Part shown: positions 7,221 through 15,532 of the stretch, in pieces
Layout of the letters: each line of letters starts with the position of its first letter
Numbering within the stretch: the stretch's first letter is position 1
Assembly: GCA_016098155.1 (NCBI GenBank)
Contig: JAAAJB010000306.1
Location: 1 to 15,532 of the forward strand
DNA: 15,532 nucleotides
Direction of reading: 5' to 3'
Source: Actinomortierella ambigua
Taxonomy: Eukaryota; Mortierellomycota; Mortierellomycetes; Mortierellales; Mortierellaceae
Made by a program: the position numbers and the translations under genes
Notes under the pieces: model-generated
Seen by the model: only the letters and a program-made list of their open reading frames with translations
Databases searched by the model: none
What the model was told of the DNA's origin: nothing

Positions 7221-8476
7221 TTAGTTGTTGACGTAACCAAGTGCATTGGCCAAGTACTCCAGCAGGTTCTTCTCGCGCAGGCCCGTGATCTCCCCGTCGC
7301 TGTTCTTGCGTGGGTATTGTGCGATGCATTGCATGATGCGCTCTACAGGGCCAGTGACAGTATAGCTGCATTAGTGTCTGATAGAAACATGATGACTCTA
7401 CTCTTCCTTCGAGCCCTTCTTCCTCTCCTGCCTATTCCCTCCCTTCCCCTCCTTCCCCCCTTCATCCTTCCATCTCTCCACTCACCTGGCTCGACTGACA
7501 GCTGGTTGGCCTCAACAACCTTCATAAACTTGTCAATATCCTCTGCAGCCTTCTCAAGGCCATAGGCGTAGTACATGACGTCGTGCCCCAGTCGCCCATC
7601 ATTGGGTGCATAGGCGCCACAGACGGAGGCCGCCAATAGCTGCAGCACAAACTTGAGATGGACATTGCCACCAAAGGCACCGCATCCCCAGTTGCCTGTA
7701 GCAATGGGTCGGTTCACCTGCGAGCCCACGTAAACATTCGCGTCTCCCTTGGTCATGCCCCACTCATCGGCAAGGATCGGCGACACACGAAATCCGACCA
7801 GGGCTTTGTTCAACTCGCGCCAAATATGGTACTCGGAAAACTGCTCCAGTTTGGATACTCTCGATTTGAACGGTGTGGCGTCGATCGCACAAATCTCCGT
7901 CTTTCGACGGCCCAGAGCGTCACGGGGAGTTGGGTCGCGGTGATCCGAGTGCCATTCGAACGTTCGAGAGTATCCGTTGTAGTTTGAGAACCGCTCACAT
8001 CCCTTGATCAAGAGCGCTTCGTTCAACTGTAGCTGCTCCGTGAAGAGACGCGTTAAGATCAGTTCGGGGCAGATCATGAATCGGATCTCTTCCTGCACGG
8101 CTCCCTGTGAATAATAGTAGAGAACAACACAAGTTAGTCTGCTGAGGTAGAACTTTTGGCGATGGGGTATTGAGGTCCACTCACATAGACATTACCCGCT
8201 CAAGGGCACCGCCGCCAAGGTTCTTGTTGGCGAAATCAAGCTGTAGTGTGCCGACCGGCGAGTCCTCCAAGGGCCCATCGAGATCAACGACAACCTTAGA
8301 GAACCCGAATGGCTCACTACGGATACGTCTAGCCGTCTTCAGATCCACCCGTTCTTGGAGAACCTGTCGATGATAGGTGACCGTTCCGCTTGGCACTATG
8401 CGATGACCGAATTTTTTGCGGAGGTGGAGGTTAGAAATGGAGGTTTGGCGCTGCAATGAAAAACACGCCTTTGCTT

Positions 8477-8511
<35 letters not shown>

Positions 8512-10053
8512 TTTTTTTTTTTTTTTTTAGGGGGTCGCCCCCCCCCTCCGACCACAGACTTGCTCCCTTGCGTAATAGTACGTTTGTCACCACAAAACTT
8601 ACTGTCTGAAGTCACTCGATCGAAATAGTGGATCAGGCAACGGAGCTTCGCAAACATGACGTTGGACGAAGCTGACTTGCGGTCCTCGGCATGGAAAAGG
8701 CTGATAAAGTTGATGGATGGCAACTTCCGCGGTGGCAACTTGGTCCATGCCGGACCCTCTTGTCCTTCTTTCATCGTAGAAGGCGACTCATTCTCGGGCT
8801 CAATGTCCATCAGCTCCTCCAAACCTTCAGCGCCTTCATCGTCACTGGCCACGCGCCTTTTGAGTGCCCCTCCATCTCCAAAAGCCGTGCCAGACGATCC
8901 AGTGGAAGTGGATACCCGTTCTTGGCCGCCAAACGTCACTGCAGCCGTTGCAGGGCCCGGTTTGCCAAAATAGTCAAATAGCGTGCGCTGATGCAAATGG
9001 CCGGGCTTCTTCCCTTGCTGTTGCTGTTGCTGATGATGCTTCGCGCCTTTCCCGCCATGCTCCATTGTCGACGCTTCCCCGCCACCCTTTTCGTCGACAT
9101 CGATCTTCTGCTGAGCAGCGCGCGCCTTGCGCCTGTTGAATGGTTTGCGACGCTTGTGGCGGATGGGCACCCATCGTCCGGGGAACGTGTTGAAAAATGC
9201 ATGCGACAATAGGCAGGCAATCTGCTCCTGGCTCAAGGTGATCGCCGAGTCCTGCTGCTGCATCAGCAATGGAATGGGGACTTTGATCAGCTCGGGCATT
9301 CGTAGTGCCAGCTGCTGCATCCGGGGCAACACGACGTCAAAGAACCGGATCGTTTCCTTGCTGCTCAGATACATGTGACCCTCGTCGTCCCCCATAACCG
9401 ACAGAGGAATTTGCTCCGCCGTCTGTCTCTTGTTCTGTGCTCCATCTGTCGCGTGGTCAGAGCCGTTGTTGTTCTCGCTGTCGCTGTCGGCGAGCGCCGA
9501 TCTCTCGCGCGCCTCCCTGTCCGAAAGCAAGGCCTCCTCCTCCTTGACAAGCTCTGGTGAGCTATTCGACTGACCTTCACTTCGATCAACATCTCCCTCA
9601 GCAGCGGCAGCGAAGCCTAATCCCGATTCTGATAGAGGCTTGCCTTTGTTCAAGAATGCCTCTAGAGTGTAAAAGTTCCACTCGGGTCCTCCCCTGTGTT
9701 TGTTCCACTGGAGCATCGTGTCCGTTAGATCACGGATGGTCAGGATGGGCGCGGACAAGCCCTGCACGATGTCAGGCCAATAGTCGGGTTCTGTAGGGTA
9801 CTTGCGCGGCGCACAGGGGAGCTTGACGTGCTTATCATCCCACGCTGATTGTGTGACTGTGGGATACGTGCTGTCATTGACACCGTCAATCTATTATTTG
9901 AACATGATAGGATTTGGGACATGAGGGTTGGTGTCGGCAGTGGCAAGCCAGGGTGAACCCATTCTTGGGCGGGGGGTGGCAACCACACGCGAAGCTTCTT
10001 ACCTTGCACAGAACGTGGTGAGGCCCAGAGTCAAAGTAGATCGTTGACTTCAT
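7221..10053 (-). CDS. PARG: Poly(ADP-ribose) glycohydrolase with inserted PIP box
   Basis: Five exons, complement(7221..7342, 7486..8104, 8196..8395, 8603..9890, 10003..10053), sum to 2280 nt and encode 759 residues. PARG hydrolyses ribose-ribose bonds of poly(ADP-ribose), reversing PARP signalling in the nucleus. Family marks in order: LPC near residue 43; an acidic disordered stretch (about 105-175); the accessory helical part ending in LSQEQIACLLSHAFFNTFPG; an inserted low-complexity segment (about 261-410) with basic RHKRRKPFNRRKAR, a Q6 run and QRTLFDYF (318-325); INFISLF and LIHYFDRV; MPSGTVTYHRQ; LDFANKNLGGG at 499-509; then the catalytic loop with QEE at 517-519 (the two Glu of the GGG-x7-QEE signature); and ATGNWGCGAFGGN. 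All catalytic signature residues are present. Exon joins at 8395/8603 and 8104/8196 restore MPSGT and GGG-x7-QEE exactly. The last junction (7342/7486) uses the first AG far enough from the CTAAT branch site. Exon 1 (17 residues) is the least certain part. Confidence 0.92.
8396..8602 (-). other. PARG intron 2 with GA repeat and A18 tract
   Basis: A 207-nt intron with donor GTAAGT at 8602 and acceptor CATAG ending at 8396. It joins Asp-446 to a split Met codon and restores the family motif DMPSGTVTYHRQ. It contains, as read on the minus strand, a G9 run, an A18 run (8511-8528) and about fifteen GA dinucleotides (8479-8509). A nearer acceptor, TTGCAG, near 8451 would put the next exon out of frame and hit a stop at once. 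Confidence 0.8.
8479..8528. repeat. (TC)n microsatellite adjoining T18
   Basis: On the + strand about fifteen TC units (8479-8509) are followed, after a single A, by 18 T's and, after AG and a short gap, a C9 run (8538-8546). All of this is inside PARG intron 2, so length changes here would not alter the protein. It is likely polymorphic between strains and prone to assembly error. Confidence 0.9.
8967..8990 (-). other. PCNA-interacting peptide (PIP box) QRTLFDYF inside PARG
   Basis: The eight codons QRTLFDYF fit the PIP consensus Q-x-x-(L/M/I)-x-x-(F/Y)-(F/Y) at every fixed position: Q318, L321, Y324 and F325. They are preceded by basic/His/Gln-rich sequence and followed by GKPG, as is common for PIP boxes in disordered segments. 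A PIP motif docks a protein onto the PCNA sliding clamp. It lies in the insertion between the accessory and catalytic parts of PARG. Confidence 0.75.
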
Positions 10054-10413
10054 AGCGGTGTGTTGTCGACGAAGGATCAGGGTTCCAGCTGAACGAGTTG
10101 GTCGAGAAGCGCAACGAATTTGCGTTCCGATTAAAAGCAAAACTGAAGCCAGGGCTGCGGCAGTAGGGCAAGCAAGGTAGGTAGGGGAGAGGGACGGCGG
10201 CGGCGGAAAGTTGTGATGCCTTCCGAGATGGGACGCGTGGAATGAACAATGGAAATGAGGCTAGTGGAGATGAATTCAAGTCCAACGGACACTGCGGCAG
10301 GAAAGAAAAAAAAATAGGGGGACACTTTATACTAAAACGATAATGGTTGTACAAAGGGGGAAGAGGAATTCCCAAATGTGATGCTTGACAAAAAAGTAAA
10401 TTCAGACCTTGGC
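10054..10413. promoter_or_regulatory. Intergenic region between the helicase 3' end and the PARG start
   Basis: These 360 bp hold the 3' end of the helicase gene (stop at 10414) and the promoter and leader of PARG (ATG at 10053), both on the minus strand. A minus-strand TATAAA occurs at 10326-10331. It is 83 nt past the helicase stop and about 275 nt before the PARG ATG, so it could be a variant polyadenylation element or a TATA box. A minus-strand T-run and CCGCCGCCG triplets are also present. The frames through it look non-coding. Confidence 0.5.
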
Positions 10414-13400
10414 CTAGACAACAACACGGACTTCCTTGGGCGCGAACCATGTTTGTCCAACAAAACCTTGATCTTCGGTTACCTGGGAGGATGGCTGAGA
10501 TGTCGAGAGCCCACTACTGAAAGACAATAGACGGGGTGTAAGACTAGCGACAAAGACTCCTCGCCAGCCAGGCTCCTGCTCATGACCAAACGGCAGCTCA
10601 TCGTCCTCGCCTGTCTGTGATCGCTGTGAAGGGTAGAGCATCTGGTTGGTGCGACAAGTCCAGCAGACAATAGGCCAGCATACAAGCCCTTCCGTTTGCC
10701 ATGGTTGTGAGAGTTTCATATCCTGAGGTGTAGCCGCTATGCCAGCCGCTTCATAATCTTTTGTGACAATCGACCCTTTGGGCAACATCAGCATCATGGC
10801 GGACGAAGGAAGAGCAGTGGTCGATGGACCACTCTTGCTAGCGTGAATGTTTGATCCAGTGTCGATGCTTCTGCTTTCACCCACCGCCCGCGTAAGGCTA
10901 GTAGAAGCACCAGAAAGGGATGACGAAGAAGATGAACGTGAAAATGTCCGTGTGGGTCGTTTGGCGTTGGTGACTAACTCACGAGCAATCAGTTTGTGAA
11001 CCGTCTGGACCTTGGGTCTCATATTACACACCACAAGTCGAGTGTTGCATTGGTAGCACTGAACATGAACCGAGTTCTGAGCGACTCGTGGACCGAACTG
11101 GCTGGAGGGAGGCGAACCAAGCACAGATGTTGCAAGCTGCAGGGTATCGGTGGTGAAGGATGGTGAACGAGGAAGTGATGGCGGGTTCGAAAATGAAAGC
11201 TGCCGCGTGAACTTGCGAGGGGTGGTTGCAGGCGATTGCATCTCCACAGAGCGTCCGCGAACACCGGGGCTCGAGTTGAAAATTGGTTCCGTGGCATCCA
11301 TGCCGACATCAATTTCTCTCAGGATGAGCCTTCCAGAGGTACAGACACCTTGCGAGCCTTGAGAACTACCCCCAAGGTCACCAGCATCATGCATTGAACT
11401 GTCACCATCCCCAAGATGCTGGGATGCATCATGATACTCTTCATCCGAATAGTCTTGAACCTCGTCCACAACATCGGCGTTCTGCGCTGTATCATGTGCT
11501 GACACCGCTGAGAATGTTGTTGATTGTTTCGATGATTTTGACATCGGCCGCGCTGTGAATGAGTGCATTTGGTCAATCGTCCGGTCCTCCACCTCAGGTT
11601 GCATGTCCATCGGCGGACTAGAGTGGGTTGACTGGAAGGGAAGCCTCTGTTGCGTCAAGGACTCGTGCTTGATCGGGGCAAACTTCAGCGTTGCCTGGCG
11701 TGGTGGCTCTGCCACGACCCCAACCCCTGTATTGACGATCCCGCGTCTACTGGATCCTACTCCCGTATCCAGAGTAAATGATAGGAGCGACTCACCATCC
11801 TCTGTGGTGAGTTGTTCTTGAGGGTGTTGGTCATCATCTTGTTCCTGGTTATTGCTGGCCTCATTCGTAGTCTCAGCGCGTAGTGCTTCCTCGATAGATG
11901 CCTCCCTCTCGACTCGCCTGGTCTCCAGGTCTCGCCAATGGCTCCCATCGGATTCTAGCAGCCGTGCCATCCATCTTTGCAGTTCCTCAATGCCACCCTC
12001 AAACTTGTCGACATTGCGAACTAGCGGCCGGATCCACTTGGAGAGAGAGAACCGATACTCATGATTCTGCATGCGACAGTCCAGGAAGATCATGGCACCC
12101 CAATCCTTTTGATGTCGAATACATCGTCCAATGGCTTGATTGAATGCGCGAAAGGCTTGAATCTCATACCAACGCTGACCTGAGACAAGCCTGCCATACG
12201 TCACGGCTGGCCTTTCTAGGACCCGCCCAAACTCCTGAGCGATTCGCTCCGCCTCTGATAGCGAATGGTTAGGGATCTCAATATCGGAAAGTGTTGGCGT
12301 GACCTTGAAAATCGTCTTGGGCTCCCTGCGCATCAAGTCGTTGTACGCCTTCTTGAGCATCACTTTGTTGTCATTCAGACCAGGAAAAGGGATGCCCACC
12401 GCCACGACAGCTCTACAATTCCCGTCCGTGAAGTCGATGCCCTCTGAACACTTGCCTCGAAAGATAGCCAGCAGCAATGCTCCTCCACGTGATGCACTAT
12501 CTCTACCTGACGCTGCTGCGCGAAAGTCATTGAGCATCCTGGCAGATCCCATCATCGACTCCCTCTTAGTCTCGATAAAGAGGCGCTTGAGCTTGTTTAG
12601 CCTATTCCACTGCCCAGTGGCGCGCCACCGATCAGCCAAAGCCTCCGCTAGAGTGTAGGAAGTCACGAAGCAGAGAACGCCGTTTGGAACAGCCTCACTG
12701 ATTCGCTCCAATGCATGACCAATCTCGTCCTGATACTCATGTGATCTAGTGGTAGCATAGACGCCTTTGAGTTTGATCTGGTGGGGGCCGCTTGAGAATG
12801 CCCCCGCCCAAACCTGCGACTCATCAACCACATGCGACGCCTCGAGTGTGATAGCGAATGTCGTCTGGAGCTCCGAAGCAAAAGACTCCATCGGAGAGAG
12901 CGTACCACTCGTCAAGACCACCGAGCGAGCAGACCATCCAAGCTCACGGAAAACCACGCCAGGACTCAGGCACCAAAAGCTGAGAGTTTTTGTTTCTTTA
13001 AACTCCGCCGCTTCGCCAGTCTTTGGCCGCGACCGCCTCTTCTGATTTGTCCTTGATGGGCCTCTTGACGCTTCGCCCTCTTGCTCATGATCGCCTTCAA
13101 GGTTACGGTCCTCTTCCAGCCTTGCATGGGCTCCGCCTCCGACCAGCGCTCTTTGAACGGCAACCTTATACTCCTCCATGAAGTCGTTCTCGGGGTCATA
13201 GAGGCGCTTCAGTACAGCAATGAGTCCGTCGAGTGCTCGAAGGATACCAAGAGAGAGCTGGAGTGCCTCAAGATCCCGTTCATCCTGTGTTGGACCCTGT
13301 GTCCGACTCTCATCCCCATCCATCAGGTGCTGCTTATTCATCTCCGCCTTGTCGCGGAGTGCCTTACTCAACGTCTCACTTGCGCGCCCCATGTCGCGAA

Positions 13401-15478
13401 CGGAATCGTGTGAAAATCCAAACTCCTTAAGCTCTTCCAGCACCACTTTCAGCGTTAGCCTAAATGCGAATAGGATATCGAATGAGAAAGGGGGGTTGTT
13501 TTAGCAAGATGTATACGACAATGACAATTTTTAACCTTGTGTTGAAATACCAGGGACTAATTGGCACCTACAGTGAGGTGCCCGCTTCAAACGATTCAGG
13601 GAAAGCTTGCTTTTCGATAATTCTTTGAAACGAAACCACAAGCTAATCAGTACAATAATAGAAATAGAAGAACCGTGTCTATGTGAGTAGGATTGCATTC
13701 GTTTCGTAAAAGCCTTGCAATTAGGTCACTTTACAAGAATTACCGTCAGTAGCGTCTTGCATGCCTCTGCTTTGATATTTTGATTGATCATGTGGCGTAA
13801 TTGACTGTCTGCTGTGGTTAAAGTATCCAGAGTAATGTCGTGGCCACCAGCGTCGCGGGCTACATCCTCGATGTTGTGAGCCTCATCAATAATGACAATC
13901 GCGTTATCGACATTCAAGTCCATAGTTTTCCGAATTTCTATTGTATAGAAACAGGAGCAGCGCAATCATCACTGTCAGTCCTATATCCGAGTCCATCATA
14001 ATCCGTTCGCATTGACGACGCCTCCCCATACTTACGAGGATGTACGATGTAAATGTATGGGCAAAAAATTATATCCACGTGGTTCGCCAACGCCCGAGCG
14101 GCATAATATGGACATGCTAGGACAGAAATGAAAGATAGTGAGTGTTAGAATCTAGAAATTTATAGCAACACCATATCCTGGTACAGGCTCTCGAGGAAGA
14201 TCCCCTACCTGTCATCTCGCGACCAGCTTGGGTGATGTCCTCCATATCCCAAACCTCTGATGAAAATGGCTTTACAAGCTCCTCATTTCTCAGGTAATAC
14301 ATGCAAGGAGGCTTTTTTTCCAGGAGTTTTTGGCATCCTTCGTTTTTGTCCACAACATTATTGGCAGGGTTGACACAATAATGACTCCTAGCCCCTAGTA
14401 GAGTCATCGCTAGAACGGAAAAAATGCGGATATAATTAGATAGGCCTCATTAGTACCGGAAATCTCTGGAGATTGAAACCAAAGCTTCGAGCTCAATCTT
14501 ACAGGGTCTATACGGCGTCTTGGTTCGAAGTTCCTTGATGAGTTGAGCGATTTGCTTGTGTCTGATGAACAAAATGTCAAAAAAGAGAACGTTAAATTGC
14601 AGTGTTGTTAGGAATATAGTGCCTAAAAGCCTGCGCCATTTGTCGATCTTTAACAAAGGGATGCGTGAAGGATAACCTACGTTCGACTGCAAAAGTAGAT
14701 TTTAGGAAGGGTTGGAAAATATTCAGAAGGTGTACTGACGCCGTCCACGCGTGTGGCATTATTACTGGACGAGCCTCCTTCGCCAGAATAAGCAAATGAA
14801 GATAGATCGATTCCGAGTTTTGAGCGCCCCGACGATTTGCCGCGTCCCGCGTTTTCCTCATCGTATTCAATGTCGATCTTCTTCCGCCGCTTGGTGCGAT
14901 CTTGCTGAAAATCATCGTCAGTATCATTAGAGCCGCTTGATTGCACCCCGACCTCCTCATCCCTGGTGCTTGGCGATGGCCGTCTATCCTGTCTGCCGCC
15001 ATGGCGCACACCGCCAGTCATGACAGAGCCACTGTCACGTCGGACTGCCTTGCCTTTGTTTGATGTGGTTGGCACTTGCGATTCGTCGGCTGTGCGTCTC
15101 TGAGGAACGTTTTGAGCGTTTTCTTGGGGTTGTTGGATTGGATCATCGGTCGCGAAATAGGGCGATGTTGTCACATCCACTTCCTCTTGATTGCACACCC
15201 TCGCCGCCTCTGCAAGACGCGCCTTGTGCTCTTCCCGCTCCCTCTTCTCTTTTTCACGGAGACTTTGTTTTTCGTTCTCAAGCCAGGCTAGTGTAGCACA
15301 GAGAATTGCGAGTGATTTGCCAGAGCCTATCGGAGCAAAGCGAACAAGAAGCCAAAACATCAAAGCATGAGAGTCCTGCGTATTCAACTTTATCTGGTTA
15401 TTGAAATCACATAGAACGGATCATACCCGTGGGGCTCTCCAGGAGTGCATGTTTTCGTTCCTGAATAGCTTGTACAAT
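10414..15478 (-). CDS. FANCJ/BRIP1-type Fe-S DNA helicase, 5' end off the right edge
   Basis: Eight exons are visible: complement(10414..13459, 13572..13642, 13744..13937, 14036..14116, 14209..14409, 14503..14561, 14681..15326, 15427..15478). They total 4350 nt, or 1449 residues plus stop, with all phases consistent. FANCJ is a 5'-3' superfamily 2 DNA helicase for interstrand crosslink and G-quadruplex processing in the nucleus. Motifs in order: Walker A ESPTGSGKSLA, split by an intron; a roughly 190-residue charged insert with KRRKK (NLS-like); PKIYFCSRTHKQIAQ (motif Ia); four Fe-S cysteines in SHYC...GC...PPC...ACPYY; DEAH box VIIDEAHN; LTSGTLSP; FRGKCSEGIDF; and QAIGRCIRHQKDWG (motif VI). 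SGQRWYEIQAFRAFNQ points to FANCJ rather than DDX11/Chl1 or RTEL1. The tail after motif VI is about 580 residues, mostly disordered, with two CxxC pairs. Missing here are the initiator exon(s) and the Q-motif. The 71-nt exon at 13572 is supported by the phase fit and by LLTL continuity. Confidence 0.9.
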
Positions 15479-15532
15479 CTGCGCAAAAAAAACAAAAAAA
15501 GACTGTAATGTCGAAGTACGTGTGTGTTGGAG
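15479..15532 (-). other. 3' part of an intron of the helicase gene
   Basis: On the minus strand a T-rich run ending GCGCAG precedes the first visible helicase exon (ATT at 15478). The 54 bases encode nothing like the PYxxYPSQLxLM sequence expected just upstream in this family, so they are read as intron. The donor may lie beyond the window. Confidence 0.55.

Noticed and set aside
8175..8195. GTGAGT as the donor of PARG intron 3
   Set aside because: It matches the consensus better than GTAATG, but it breaks phase and would lengthen the GGG-x7-QEE catalytic loop. The GTAATG donor at 8195 gives the family spacing exactly.
8440..8460. TTGCAG as the acceptor of PARG intron 2
   Set aside because: Joined to the donor at 8602 it gives a stop within a few codons. 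The CATAG acceptor at 8396 restores DMPSGTVTYHRQ.
11680..11697. QATLKF in the helicase tail as a PIP box
   Set aside because: It lacks the paired aromatic residues at the last two consensus positions, so it is too weak to claim.
10414..13446. A separate helicase gene starting at a GTG at 13446
   Set aside because: It lacks motifs I-II, which occur upstream in phase-compatible exons. The frame opens right after a TTTAG acceptor, so this is the last exon of one larger gene.
10414..15478. DDX11/Chl1 or RTEL1 identity for the helicase
   Set aside because: The RWYEIQAFRAFNQAIGRCIRHQKDWG block, PKIYFCSRTHKQIAQ and the Walker A context fit FANCJ better. DDX11 and RTEL1 lack the WYEIQA wording.

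Overview
The window looks like nuclear DNA from a filamentous fungus. Three genes have short (91-207 nt) GT-AG introns with fungal-type branch sites, and three are intronless F-box/LRR-type genes. The F-box genes together with a PARG, a FANCJ-type helicase and a claudin-like tetraspan protein point to an early-diverging lineage such as Mortierellomycota. That placement is inferred from gene style only; no similarity search was possible.

Layout. (1) Bases 1-5668 hold three F-box-type genes: a minus-strand gene running off the left edge in a glutamine tract (1-756), a minus-strand F-box/LRR-like gene (1740-3332), and a plus-strand F-box-like gene (3482-5668) divergent from it across 149 bp. A 983-bp gene-free stretch rich in microsatellites, with a small palindrome cluster, separates the first two. 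(2) Bases 6100-6940 hold a three-exon minus-strand gene for a 193-residue four-helix membrane protein with the claudin/PMP22 loop signature. (3) Bases 7221-10053 hold a five-exon minus-strand poly(ADP-ribose) glycohydrolase (PARG) of 759 residues. An insertion between its accessory and catalytic parts carries a basic NLS-like cluster and a textbook PCNA-interacting (PIP) box. (4) Bases 10414-15478 hold the last eight exons of a minus-strand FANCJ/BRIP1-type Fe-S superfamily 2 helicase. Its 5' end lies beyond the right edge.

Exon junctions were read by hand from splice signals, reading-frame continuity and family motifs. The PARG model totals 2280 nt, the helicase part 4350 nt and the claudin-like gene 582 nt, all divisible by three, and every junction keeps phase.

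PARG and the FANCJ-type helicase are same-strand neighbours 360 bp apart. Both act at damaged or stalled replication forks, and the PARG carries its own PCNA-docking motif, so this pair is the functional theme of the right half. The F-box genes presumably encode substrate receptors of SCF ubiquitin ligases. I found no mobile element, CRISPR array, tRNA or rRNA, and nothing I would call a wholly new system. The most unusual items are the PARG insertion, the canonical claudin signature in a fungal protein, and the 43-residue insertion and cysteine-pair tail of the helicase.
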